DNA of 64,000 nucleotides from Streptomyces sp. XD-27 (GTDB taxonomy: Bacteria > Actinomycetota > Actinomycetes > Streptomycetales > Streptomycetaceae). The stretch covers positions 1,488,001-1,552,000 of the forward strand of contig NZ_CP130713.1 in assembly GCF_030553055.1 (NCBI RefSeq). The letters are read 5' to 3'. The notes under the pieces were generated by a model. That model had not been told where the DNA came from. It saw only the letters and a list, made by a program, of their open reading frames with translations, and made no database searches. The translations under genes and the position numbers were made by a program. Shown here piece by piece: positions 32,813-41,729 of this stretch. Positions within the stretch are counted from its first letter, which is position 1; each line of letters begins with the position of its first letter.

Positions 32813-34534
32813 TCAGCCCGAGGGCTCCACGGTCACCGGGGCGCGGGCGGCCGTGGGCGCGTCCTCCGCGCCGGGCAGGACGTCCTCCCTGCCGGATGCG
32901 GTGCCGGATTCCCTGCCGGGCTCTGTGCCGGAGGCGGGCACCGCGGTGTCCTTCTCGCCGGAGTCCGCACCGCACTCCATCGTCCGAGGCAGCCGGAGCG
33001 CCGCGACAGCGCCCAGGACCAGCAGCAGCGCGCTGACCGCGAGGGTGACGTGCAGACCGTGGACGAACGCCTCCCGGGCTGCCACCCGCAGGGCGCTTCC
33101 GGCCGGTCCGCCGAGCTTGTCGGAGACTTCGTACGCCTCGGCCAGCGACTGGCGGGCGGCGATGGAGTCGTGGCGTGGGACGCCGTCCACGGAGGTGACG
33201 CCGGGCGCGTACGCGGCGTTCATGACGCTGCCGAGGAGGGCTATCCCCATGCCCGCGCCGAGCTGGTACGAGGTCTCGCCGATGGCCGCGGCACCGCCCG
33301 CGGACTGGGCCGGGGCCTCGCTGAGCATGGATTCGTATGCCCCGAAGAGGGTCGTCTCCAGGCCGAAGCCGAGGGCGACGAAACCGCCGATGAGGAGCGC
33401 GGGCCGGTCGGACTGCCCCATGAGGGTGAGGCTGAGCACGGCCGCCGCGGTGAGGGCGAAGCCGAGGGCGACCATGGCGCGCGGTCCGAGCCGGTCGAGC
33501 ATCCGGGACCCGACGAGACCGGCGGCCATGGCGGCGAAGGTGAGCGGCAGCAGCCGCAGGCCGGTCTCCAGCGGAGTGAGTCCGAGGACGAGCTGGAGGT
33601 ACTGGGCCGCGACGAGCTCCAGGCCCACGAGGGCGAGCAGCGCCAGCACGATGCAGCCGACGGATATCCCGAAGGCGGGGCGGGCGAAGAGATGGAGGTC
33701 CACCAGAGGGTGGGCGCGGCGGCGCTGGCGGCGTACGAAGAGGGCCAGCAGGACGGCGCCGAGCAGCAGCGGGCCGAGGGTGGCGGGCTCCGTCAGCTCT
33801 TCCCCGCTGCCCATCCGCTTCACGCCGAGGACCACGCCGGCCAGTCCGAACGCGGCCACCAGCGCGCCGACCACGTCCCACGGACCGTCCCGGTCACCGG
33901 CGGACTCCGGCAGCAGCCAGCGGCCCACGGGGAGGGCGACCACCATCAGCGGGATGTTGATCAGGAAGACCGAGCCCCACCAGAAGTGCTCCAGCAGGAA
34001 GCCGCCGAGCAGCGGGCCGACCGCGGCGCCGATACCGGCGACCGCGCTCCAGACGCCGATGGCGAGCGCGCGCTCGCGGCGGTCGGGGAAGACCTGTCGC
34101 AGGATCGACAGCGTGGCGGGCATGATCATCGCCCCGCCGACGCCGAGCAGGGCGCGGGCGACGATGAGGATCTGGGGGGTGGTCGCGAACGCGGCAAGTG
34201 CCGAGGCGACGCCGAAGAGGCCGTAGCCGAGCAGCAGGATGCGCCGTCGTCCGACCCGGTCGCCGAGGGTGCCGAAGAGGATCAGCAGCGAGGCGCAGAC
34301 CAGCGGGTAGGCGTCGATGATCCACAGCAGTTCGATCGCGCCGGGCCGCAGGTCCTCGCTGACGGCGGGGACGGCGACGTGGAGCGCGGTGCCGTCGACG
34401 GCCACCAGCAGGAGGCTGACGCACAGGACGACGAGCACCACCCAGCGGTTGCCTCCGCCGAGCGCGCCCGCGCCGCGCCGATGCCGGGGAACGCCCGCCG
34501 CCCGCCGAGTGCCGGCCGTGGTCGTCCCGGACAT
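32813..34534 (-). CDS. MFS multidrug transporter, DHA2 (EmrB/QacA) type
   Basis: 573 residues from ATG 34534 (GGGAGG upstream, 6-7 nt). Fourteen membrane segments are visible, with motif A GDRVGRRRILLLG and motif C-like AGIGAAVGPLLGGFL. Drug/proton antiport is expected. A Pro/Glu-rich cytoplasmic tail of about 60 residues (from MECGADSGEKDTAVPASG) is not shared by the family core. No regulator adjoins it; the downstream glycosyltransferase gene is divergent. Confidence 0.9.
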   Translation of the reverse strand: MSGTTTAGTRRAAGVPRHRRGAGALGGGNRWVVLVVLCVSLLLVAVDGTALHVAVPAVSEDLRPGAIELLWIIDAYPLVCASLLILFGTLGDRVGRRRILLLGYGLFGVASALAAFATTPQILIVARALLGVGGAMIMPATLSILRQVFPDRRERALAIGVWSAVAGIGAAVGPLLGGFLLEHFWWGSVFLINIPLMVVALPVGRWLLPESAGDRDGPWDVVGALVAAFGLAGVVLGVKRMGSGEELTEPATLGPLLLGAVLLALFVRRQRRRAHPLVDLHLFARPAFGISVGCIVLALLALVGLELVAAQYLQLVLGLTPLETGLRLLPLTFAAMAAGLVGSRMLDRLGPRAMVALGFALTAAAVLSLTLMGQSDRPALLIGGFVALGFGLETTLFGAYESMLSEAPAQSAGGAAAIGETSYQLGAGMGIALLGSVMNAAYAPGVTSVDGVPRHDSIAARQSLAEAYEVSDKLGGPAGSALRVAAREAFVHGLHVTLAVSALLLVLGAVAALRLPRTMECGADSGEKDTAVPASGTEPGRESGTASGREDVLPGAEDAPTAARAPVTVEPSG

Positions 34535-34840
34535 GTACACACCTCCCTGTCTTGCCCTCGCGCCGAGTCCGGGCCAGGCGCGAACGTCGAAGCGTCGGTC
34601 CCGGCGGCCCGGTGGCATAGGCGAGTGAGACGTCAGAGTACGCGAGTCCGGGTGCGGGTCGTGTGCCGCAGGTCATCTTGAGACCGACGTCGCAGCCCGG
34701 CTGACCGGCGCGTTCGCACTGGCGTTCCCTTTTGTCCCTCGAACCACGTCCTCCGACCGCCCGGCCATGACCTTCTCCGGTGCTCCGCGGTTATCCACAG
34801 GTGGGCGGGGCGCACGCGGCCATGCCGGATAATCAAGATC
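34535..34840. other. Divergent intergenic region
   Basis: About 300 nt with no gene. It holds promoters for the MFS gene (minus) and the glycosyltransferase (plus). A TTATCCACA element sits at 34791-34799 and a lower-GC stretch, CGGATAATCAAGATC, precedes the ATG at 34841. Nothing else is evident. Confidence 0.5.
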
Positions 34841-36034
34841 ATGACCGATCTGGCCCACCCGCCCGCCACCGTGCGGAGCCCCGGCGGCGACGCGGTGCGT
34901 ACCGCGCTGCACCGGGCCGCTCCCGCCCTGCTGGCGTATACGGGGACGCGGCTGCTGGGCATCGCGGTTCTGGCGGTCTGGGGCGCGGTGGCGGACCGGA
35001 GTCCGCACCAGTTGCTCTCGGCCCGCTGGGACTCCCTGTGGTACGCGCGGATCGCGGAGGACGGCTACGGCTACACGCTCCGGCTGCCCGACGGCTCGGT
35101 CCACTCCGATCTGGCGTTCTTCCCGCTGCTGCCCTGGCTGGAGCGGCTGATATCGGCCGTCTCCCCGCTGTCCGCGGCGGACGCCGGGCTGGCGGTGAGC
35201 GCGGTCGCCTCGCTGGGCGCGGCCTGGGGCGTCTTCGCGGTCGGCGAGCGCGTGGCGGGGCGGCGGGCGGGCGTGGTCCTGGTCGTGCTGTGGGCGGTGC
35301 TGCCCGTCGGCATCGTCCAGTCGATGGCGTACTCCGAGTCGCTCTTCACCGCCCTGGCGGCGTGGGGGGTGTACGCGCTGCTGGCGCGGCGGTGGCTCAC
35401 CGCGGGGGTGCTCGCCGCGCTGGCCGGGCTCACCCGCCCGGTGGGCGCGGCGGTGGTGGCGGCCGTGTGGCTCACCGCCGCGGCCGAGCTGGCGCGGGAC
35501 CGGCGGTGGCGGGACGGGCGGTGGCGGGATGCCTGGCGCGAGGAGCGGCGGATGGCGGCCGCGGTCGCGCTCGCACCGCTGGGCTGGCTGGCCTACTTCG
35601 CATGGGTGGGCGACCGGACCGGCAGCCTCACCGGCTATCTCGATGTGCAGGGCGGCTGGGGGAACGGCTTCGACGGCGGGCTGGCGTTCGCCGCGTTCGT
35701 CGGAGAGCGGCTGACCGGCGGCGCGATCGCGGCCGGGGTCGGCCTGCTGCTCGGCGTGGGGCTGCTGCTGTGGCTGTACGCGCTGTGCATACGGCAGCGG
35801 CAGCCGGTACCGCTGCTCGTCTACGGCGGCGTGGTGCTGCTGCTCGCGCTCACCGCGAAGGGGTACTTCGGCTCCAAGCCGCGGCTGCTGATGCCGGCCT
35901 TCCCCCTCCTGCTGCCGCTCGCGGTCGCCCTCGCCCGGCTGCACCCGGCCAGGACGGCGCTGGCCCTCGGCTCGGTGGGGCTGGCGTCGGCGGTGTACGG
36001 GGCGTTCTGGCTGCACGGCTCCGGCCCGCCGTGA
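34841..36034 (+). CDS. PIG-V-like membrane glycosyltransferase (GT-C)
   Basis: 397 residues with about 9-10 hydrophobic segments. Near the start, SARWDSLWYARIAEDGYGYT fits the first luminal loop of PIG-V/mannosyltransferase families, and GIVQSMAYSESLFTALAA matches the conserved PIG-V motif. GT-C enzymes transfer mannose from polyprenyl phosphate donors across the membrane. It ends LASAVYGAFWLHGSGPP. Acceptor unknown. Confidence 0.82.
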   Translation: MTDLAHPPATVRSPGGDAVRTALHRAAPALLAYTGTRLLGIAVLAVWGAVADRSPHQLLSARWDSLWYARIAEDGYGYTLRLPDGSVHSDLAFFPLLPWLERLISAVSPLSAADAGLAVSAVASLGAAWGVFAVGERVAGRRAGVVLVVLWAVLPVGIVQSMAYSESLFTALAAWGVYALLARRWLTAGVLAALAGLTRPVGAAVVAAVWLTAAAELARDRRWRDGRWRDAWREERRMAAAVALAPLGWLAYFAWVGDRTGSLTGYLDVQGGWGNGFDGGLAFAAFVGERLTGGAIAAGVGLLLGVGLLLWLYALCIRQRQPVPLLVYGGVVLLLALTAKGYFGSKPRLLMPAFPLLLPLAVALARLHPARTALALGSVGLASAVYGAFWLHGSGPP

Positions 36035-36318
36035 ACCGTGGATCCGGCGGCCTGTCCGGAAGCGATCAAGTCGGCGACGGGCGGGGAAACACCGTGGAAC
36101 GGTACGGCTAATGGCCGATAAACCGCGTCACACGAAAAGCATAAGAAGGGATAGGAGACGCCTTCGATGACGGGTCCAGTGAATCGTGTAGAGCTTTGCG
36201 GATTTCGCGGAATGGCTGATTCCAAATCCTTGGACGAGACGCACTCCACATCACATCGTCATCACAAAGCGACCTGATCGTGCGGAAGTCACCTGTCACG
36301 CAATGTAACGTCGATTGA
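36035..36318. other. Intergenic, no gene seen
   Basis: About 280 nt with lower GC than its neighbours (CACACGAAAAGCATAAGAAG) and many short stops. Presumably the promoter of the PAP2 gene; no clear -35/-10 pair. Confidence 0.45.
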
Positions 36319-37347
36319 GTGCGTACCGATGACAAGCTCCCCCGCACGGAGGGACGCCCCACCGATCCCGTGCGGCCGCGCATGACCCGGACCCGCCGCT
36401 GGCTCCTCGGGTCGACGCTCGCTGTCTACGCGGCGACCGTGATCGGCGTGCTCACCACCTCGTGGCTGGTGAAGCTCGACTGGCAGGTCATGCTCTTCCG
36501 GCCGTACAAGCAGTGGCCGGAGTTCCACACCTTCCTGGACTACTTCGTCGTCATGGGGCAGCGCGGCCCGACGGCGGTGGCCGTCACCGCCTGGCTGGGC
36601 TGGTGCTGCTGGCGGCAGCGCACCCTGCGCCCCCTGCTGGTGCTGGGCACGTCGCTGCTCCTGCTGAACGCCACCGTCGGCGCGGCGAAGCTCGGCATGG
36701 GCCGTCTCGGCCCGCACTACGCGACGACCGTCGGCTCGAACGAGATGTGGGGCGACGGCGATATATTTCCCTCGGGTCACACGGCGAACGCCGTGGTCAC
36801 CTGGGGGGTCCTGGCCTATCTGGCCACCACACCGCAGGCCCGCAGAATCGCCTCCGTCATCTCGGCGATGCTCGCCCTGGGCGTGGGGATGACGACGGTC
36901 TACCTCGGTACCCACTGGGTCAGCGACGTCCTGCTCGGCTGGGCCGCCGGTCTGCTGGTCCTGCTCGCCCTGCCCTGGCTGGAGCCCTCGATGGCCCGGG
37001 CCGAGTGGATACTGCGCACGCTGTGGCACCGGCTGCGGCGCATCGGATCCACCGCCCCGGTGGTCCTCCCCGCGCCCGTCGCACCGCAGGTCGCGGGCAC
37101 CGTGGCCACGCCGCGCAGCGCCGGGGACGACGTCGTACCGGCCCGCGAGACGGTGGCCGTCGGGGCCCTCGGCGCACGCGTCCCGGACGGCTGGCCGCAC
37201 CATCCGGCCCGCCCGCACACGGCCCGTTCGGAGCGGACCCCCGTCACGCCGACCGGCAGCCGTCGGCCTCCGCACGCGGACCGTACGCCGCGCGCCGCGA
37301 CCCCGGTCGGGCCCGCCACGGGCCGCAGCCGCGCCGCAGGCGGCTGA
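36319..37347 (+). CDS. PAP2-type membrane phosphatase
   Basis: 342 residues counted from GTG 36319; ATG 36382 (MTRTRRWLLGSTLAVYAATV) is also plausible and neither has a strong ribosome-binding site. PAP2 motifs: KLGMGRLGPHYAT (motif 1), FPSGHTANAVVTWG (PSGH), and TVYLGTHWVSDVLLGW (motif 3 with His and Asp). It dephosphorylates lipid phosphates such as undecaprenyl pyrophosphate on the outer membrane face. After about 230 a long Pro/Arg/Ala tail follows. Confidence 0.88.
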   Translation: MRTDDKLPRTEGRPTDPVRPRMTRTRRWLLGSTLAVYAATVIGVLTTSWLVKLDWQVMLFRPYKQWPEFHTFLDYFVVMGQRGPTAVAVTAWLGWCCWRQRTLRPLLVLGTSLLLLNATVGAAKLGMGRLGPHYATTVGSNEMWGDGDIFPSGHTANAVVTWGVLAYLATTPQARRIASVISAMLALGVGMTTVYLGTHWVSDVLLGWAAGLLVLLALPWLEPSMARAEWILRTLWHRLRRIGSTAPVVLPAPVAPQVAGTVATPRSAGDDVVPARETVAVGALGARVPDGWPHHPARPHTARSERTPVTPTGSRRPPHADRTPRAATPVGPATGRSRAAGG

Positions 37348-37380
37348 CGCCGTACGTACGCACCGCCGGCAGGCATGCTT

Positions 37381-37435
37381 CGCATATGGCCGGGCCCCGG
37401 ACCTCCACAGGAGCTCCGGGGCCCGGCCATATGCG
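37381..37435. terminator. Very long perfect stem-loop between PAP2 and I78 genes
   Basis: A 21-bp perfect stem (37381-37401 with 37415-37435) and 13-nt loop lie between the convergent stops at 37347 and 37438. It would end transcription both ways. Confidence 0.9.
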
Positions 37436-37437
37436 GT

Positions 37438-37653
37438 TCAGCCCTTCCAGCAGCGCCGTACGACGCCGTCGCCGACCTCGAAGTTGAGCCTGCCCCGGAC
37501 GTACTCCATGGTGATGATCGCGCCGGGCGGCAGCGTCCGGACGGTGCTCCAGCCGCGGTCGCGTGCCTGCCGCTCGGCGGTGCCGGCGTCCAGGCCGACG
37601 TAGCCGTCGGGAGCGTCGTCGGGCTCGGGTGCGGGCGTGGGTATCGGTGCCAT
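37438..37653 (-). CDS. I78-family (inhibitor of elastase/proteinase) protein
   Basis: 71 residues from ATG 37653. It reads APDGYVGLDAGTAERQARDR, then GWSTVRTLPPGAIITMEYVR and GRLNFEVGDGVVRRCWKG, the I78 pattern (GL..AE..AR..GW..VR, RLN..V, C). I78 proteins inhibit serine proteases. A signal peptide is lacking, so it would act inside the cell. Small, ending against a long stem-loop. Confidence 0.85.
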   Translation of the reverse strand: MAPIPTPAPEPDDAPDGYVGLDAGTAERQARDRGWSTVRTLPPGAIITMEYVRGRLNFEVGDGVVRRCWKG

Positions 37654-38132
37654 GTCAGCCACCGTAGGCCGCCGCGCGGCACGACGGAAGCGCGGGCCGG
37701 GGCGTGGCGGACCGCCGGCCGGAGCGCGGGCCGAGAGCCGGCGGAGCACGGGCCGAGCGCGGGGTGGAGCACGGTCCCATGCGCTCCAGGCCCACCACTG
37801 GTCACACTTGTGTCACAGAAAATTCCGCCCGGTTCAGCGCTCGCCGGGTCACCCGTAAGTGGGTTTTCGGCCGCGCGGAGAAGGCCGGACTTCCGTTCCG
37901 CGATTACCCCCGCAGGCCGCCGAATTCGCCATCTTCCGATCTCCGTATCAACGTGTCCACGGGGAATTCCGCGACCGCACGAAAAACGGTGGGCGATGCG
38001 TACGGAACGTGCCACCTTGAGCCACTCGGACCGTTATTGCCACGGGAGAGTGAGGCTCCTCGCAAAGCGGGCGATACACCGCGCATCATGTCTGATCTCA
38101 CCCAAGCCGCCAGCTGACGCCGAGGGAGCCCG
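37654..38132. other. Long intergenic stretch with no gene
   Basis: 480 nt; the frames here are interrupted or antisense-like. It includes AT-richer pieces (TTGTGTCACAGAAAATTCC). GAGGGAG at 38121-38127 is the ribosome-binding site of the next gene. Nothing else is recognised. Confidence 0.4.
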
Positions 38133-39841
38133 ATGGGTACGGACACCGCGCAGGCGGCCGCCGACCAGGTGCGACAGCCACGGCGCGGCAAGGTGGTCAT
38201 CGACTGGCTGACGACCACCGACCACAAGAAGATCGGGCATCTGTATCTGATCACCGCCTTCGGGTTCTTCCTGGTCGGCGGGGTGCTGGCGATGGTGATG
38301 CGGGCGGAGCTCGCCCGCCCCGGCCTGCAGATCGTCTCCCAGCACGAGTTCAACCAGGCGTTCACGCTGCACGGGACGATCATGCTGCTGCTCTTCGCGA
38401 CACCGCTCTTCGCGGGGTTCGCCAACGAGATCGTGCCGCTGCAGATCGGCTCGCCGGACGTCGCCTTCCCGCGGCTGAACATGCTCTCGTACTGGCTGTT
38501 CCTCTTCGGCGGCCTCATGGTGGTGGGCGGCCTGCTGGTGCCGGAGGGGGCCGCGGACTTCGGCTGGACCGCGTACGCCCCCTCAACAGCAAGGTCCGCT
38601 CGAACAGCATCGGCGTCGATCTGTGGATCATGGGGCTGGCGCTGTCCGGCTTCGGCACGATCCTGGGCTCGGTCAACTTCCTGGCGACCATCATCGGGAT
38701 GCGCGCGCCCGGCATGACCATGTTCCGGATGCCGATCTTCACCTGGAACGTCCTGTTCACCACCGTCATGGTCCTGATGGCCTTCCCGGTGCTGGCGGCG
38801 GCGCTGCTGTGCCTGGAGGCGGACCGGCGGTTCGGGGCGGTGGTCTTCGAGGCGCCGAACGGCGGGGTGCTGCTGTGGCAGCACCTGTTCTGGTTCTTCG
38901 GCCACCCCGAGGTGTACATCATCGCGCTGCCGTTCTTCGGCATCATCACGGAGGTCATCCCGGTCTTCTCCCGGAAGCCGATCTTCGGCTACCTGCCGCT
39001 GATCGGCGCGACCATGGCGATCACCGGTCTGTCGATGACGGTCTGGGCGCACCACATGTTCGCCACCCAAGGAGTGCTGCTGCCCTTCTTCTCGCTGCTG
39101 TCCTTCCTCATCGCGGTGCCCACGGGAGTGAAGTTCTTCAACTGGATCGGCACGATGATCGGCGGCTCGCTGTCCTTCGAGGCGCCGATGCTGTGGTGCG
39201 TCGGCTTCCTGGTGACCTTCCTGTTCGGCGGGCTGACCGGCGTCGTCCTGGCCTCGCCGCCGATGGACTTCCAGGTCACGGACACCTACTTCGTGGTGGG
39301 CCACTTCCACTACACGGTCTTCGGCACGGTGGTGTTCGCGATGTTCGCGGGCTTCTACTTCTGGTGGCCGAAGTTCACCGGCAAGATGCTCGAAGAGCGG
39401 CTGGCGCGGATCCACTTCTGGTCGCTGTTCACCGGCTTCCAGGCCACCTTCCTGGTGCACCACTGGCTGGGCGTCGAGGGCATGCCGCGCCGCTACGCCG
39501 ACTACCTGGCGGCCGACGGCTTCACCCTGCTCAACTCGCTGTCCACCATCGGCTCGTTCCTGCTGGGCATCTCGACGCTGCCGTTCCTCTACAACGTCTG
39601 GAAGACCGCCAAGTACGGCCGGAAGGTCGACGTCGACGACCCGTGGGGCTTCGGCCGGTCGCTGGAGTGGGCGACGTCCTGTCCCCCGCCCCGGCACAAC
39701 TTCCGCTCCCTGCCCCGGATCCGCTCCGAGTCCCCCGCCTTCGACCTGCACCACCCGGACGTGGCGGCGCTGGACCGGGAGGAGTTGGAGCCGCCCCCGC
39801 GGGGCCGGGTCAGCCCAGGGCCCGATCCAGGCGGTCCCTGA
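38133..39841 (+). pseudogene. ctaD: Cytochrome c oxidase subunit I (CtaD) paralogue with a frameshift
   Basis: Two frames join to a near-complete aa3 oxidase subunit I: first part (about 150 residues) with [20 protein letters not shown] (heme a ligand His) and ending [14 protein letters not shown], then, in another frame, [20 protein letters not shown] (CuB His), AHHMFA, and [11 protein letters not shown] (HxH heme ligands). The shift is at a C-run (38578-38582), where one C appears missing before CTCAACAGC. All metal ligands are intact. No ctaC/E adjoins it, so it is a standalone paralogue. Confidence 0.8.
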
Positions 39842-40769
39842 TCCGCCGGACGTGCTCGGTCAACTCGGCGGGCTCCCGCACCTCGAAGTCGTAGCCCAGC
39901 AGCACGATGTGGATCACCATCACGTCCAGGCTGTGCGCGCCGGTGTGCAGCAGGCAGCTGCGCTCGTCGACCGGCTCCAGCACCCCGGCGGTCGGTGAGA
40001 CGCCCTCCGCCGCCACCTCGGCGGACACCTTGAGCAGCACGGTGGCCCGCTCGGTGTACGCGCGGGTGGACACGCCCTCGGAGACGTAGGCGGCGAGGTC
40101 CTCGGCGGGCGGGCGGCGCGGGGTGAAGCGCGGCCCGTGCGGCGGCCTGGGCGTGATGCGGTCGGCCCGGAACGTACGCCAGTCCTCCCGCTCCACGTCC
40201 CAGGCCACGAGGTACCAGCGGCGCTGCGCGCACACCAGCCGGTGCGGTTCCACGGTCCGCCGGGTGGTGCCGCCACCGTGGTCGCGGTACTCGAAGCGCA
40301 GCCGCTCGCTGTCCCGGCAGGTGCTCGCCAGCTCGGTGAGGACCGCCGGGTCGGCGCCCGGCCCCGCGGCGCGGCCGACCATCGGGACCGTGAAGGCGGT
40401 CAGCGCGCTCACCCGGCGGCGCAGCCGGTCGGGGAGCACCTGTTCCAGCTTGGCCAGCGCCCTCACGGAGGTCTCCTCGATCCCCTGGACGCCGCCGCCC
40501 GCCGACTGCCGCAGCCCGACGGCGACCGCCACGGCCTCCTCGTCGTCCAGCAGCAGCGGCGGCAACTGGGCGCCCGCGCCGAGCCGGTAGCCGCCCGCCG
40601 TGCCGGGGGCCGAGTGCACGGGGTAGCCGAGTTCGCGGAGCCGGTCGATGTCCCGGCGGACGGTGCGCGCGGTCACCCCGAGCCGGTCGGCGAGATCCGC
40701 GCCCGACCATTCGCGATGGGCCTGGAGGAGCGACAGGAGGCGGAGCAGGCGTGCCGAGGTCTCCAACAT
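39810..40769 (-). CDS. WYL-domain (YafY/DeoR-like) transcriptional regulator
   Basis: 319 residues from ATG 40769 (a TTG at 40799 would add 10 residues). HTH_11 at about 10-60 ([20 protein letters not shown]), WYL domain at about 140-205 ([20 protein letters not shown]), C-terminal WCX dimer domain. WYL proteins are DNA-damage or ligand sensors. The stop overlaps the convergent ctaD end by 32 nt. An inverted repeat lies just upstream (40786-40816). Confidence 0.85.
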   Translation of the reverse strand: MLETSARLLRLLSLLQAHREWSGADLADRLGVTARTVRRDIDRLRELGYPVHSAPGTAGGYRLGAGAQLPPLLLDDEEAVAVAVGLRQSAGGGVQGIEETSVRALAKLEQVLPDRLRRRVSALTAFTVPMVGRAAGPGADPAVLTELASTCRDSERLRFEYRDHGGGTTRRTVEPHRLVCAQRRWYLVAWDVEREDWRTFRADRITPRPPHGPRFTPRRPPAEDLAAYVSEGVSTRAYTERATVLLKVSAEVAAEGVSPTAGVLEPVDERSCLLHTGAHSLDVMVIHIVLLGYDFEVREPAELTEHVRRIRDRLDRALG

Positions 40770-40785
40770 GCCCCGGAGTCTGCCA

Positions 40786-40816
40786 GCCGTCGCGGACAAC
40801 CGCTGTCCGCGACGGC
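40786..40816. promoter_or_regulatory. 13-bp inverted repeat upstream of the WYL regulator
   Basis: GCCGTCGCGGACA and TGTCCGCGACGGC flank a 5-nt centre (ACCGC). It lies 17 nt upstream of the regulator ATG and is followed on the plus strand by CTTTT. It could be an autoregulatory operator of the WYL protein or a terminator of the 40.8-41.7 kb gene on the minus strand; the position fits both. Confidence 0.5.
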
Positions 40817-40830
40817 CTTTTGAACAGCCC

Positions 40831-41729
40831 CTACGCGGCCTGGACCCGCACCGACAGGTCGTTGTCCACCGTGTAGTACGGGACGGCCTTCACGGCACCC
40901 TGCGGGGCGTCGGCCTTCCGCGCCGGGTAGGTGAAGATCGGCTTCTTGTCGGCGATGTCGTCCAGGATCCGGGCGATCCGCACCGGGTCGCGGTCCGCCG
41001 GGCGCAGCCACAGGTCCCACACGTCCGCCTCGCCGCTCCAGGCCGCGGCCAGGTCGGCGTACGCCAGGGTGAAGGCGAAGCCGTCGCCGTCCGCGGTGAC
41101 CGGGGCCGTGAGGGCCTGCTTGTCGCTCCGGCGGCGGGCCTCGACGACCGCCCCGGCCAGCAGGCCGCCCTGGTTCCCGATCCGGTGCAGGCGGCCGGTG
41201 ACCGCCAGCGTGCCGCCGTCGATCCGGAGGTCGCCGGCCTCGGCGTGGGCGGCCCGCAGCCAGCTGCGCAGCGAGAGGTTGCCGTGCTTGGTGGCGTACG
41301 GGATGCGTACCGCCAGCGGTCCGGTGCCCGGCTCCGGGGTGCGGTCGACCAGCGCGCGCAGGTCGTTCATACCCGGCAGGAGCCGCTGCGGGTCGGTGCC
41401 GTCCGCGGCCACGTGGAGGTCCCAGCGGCCCTCGGCCAGCGTCGCGGCGGCGGCCAGCACCGCGCGCAGCCGCCCGTCGGCGCCCGGGGCGAGCGGCAGC
41501 CGTACCTCGTCGGTGGCGGTGTCGGCGTCGCGCGGCACGAGGACCAGGTACCCGGTCCTGCCGGCGGCCGGCCGCCAGTCGGCCACGTCGAAGGTCAGTC
41601 CCCCGCGGGGTCCGCGAGGCAGTCGGCGCTGGGCGGGACGGACACGGCGGTGGGCTCCTCGGCGGGGTCGGGCGACGATGCGGGGACGGGCGAAGGGGTC
41701 GTGGCGGGCGAAGGCGTCGTGGTGGTCAC
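40831..41729 (-). pseudogene. Hypothetical protein, apparently frameshifted
   Basis: From GTG 41729 (overlapping the glycosyltransferase stop as GTGA) a frame reads TTTTPSPATTPSPVPASSPD and SADCLADPAGD then stops at 41595. The matching continuation (DVADWRPAAGRTGYLVLVPR, and 251 codons to the stop at 40831) is in another frame. A missing base near the G-run before GACTGACC would join them. The long part looks like a beta-rich domain with repeated PLAVRIPYATKHGNLSLRSW; family not recognised. In frame it would be about 299 residues. Confidence 0.6.

Noticed and set aside
34791..34799. TTATCCACA as a DnaA box of an origin
   Set aside because: A single isolated box without clusters or replication genes; chance occurrence or minor regulatory use is more likely.
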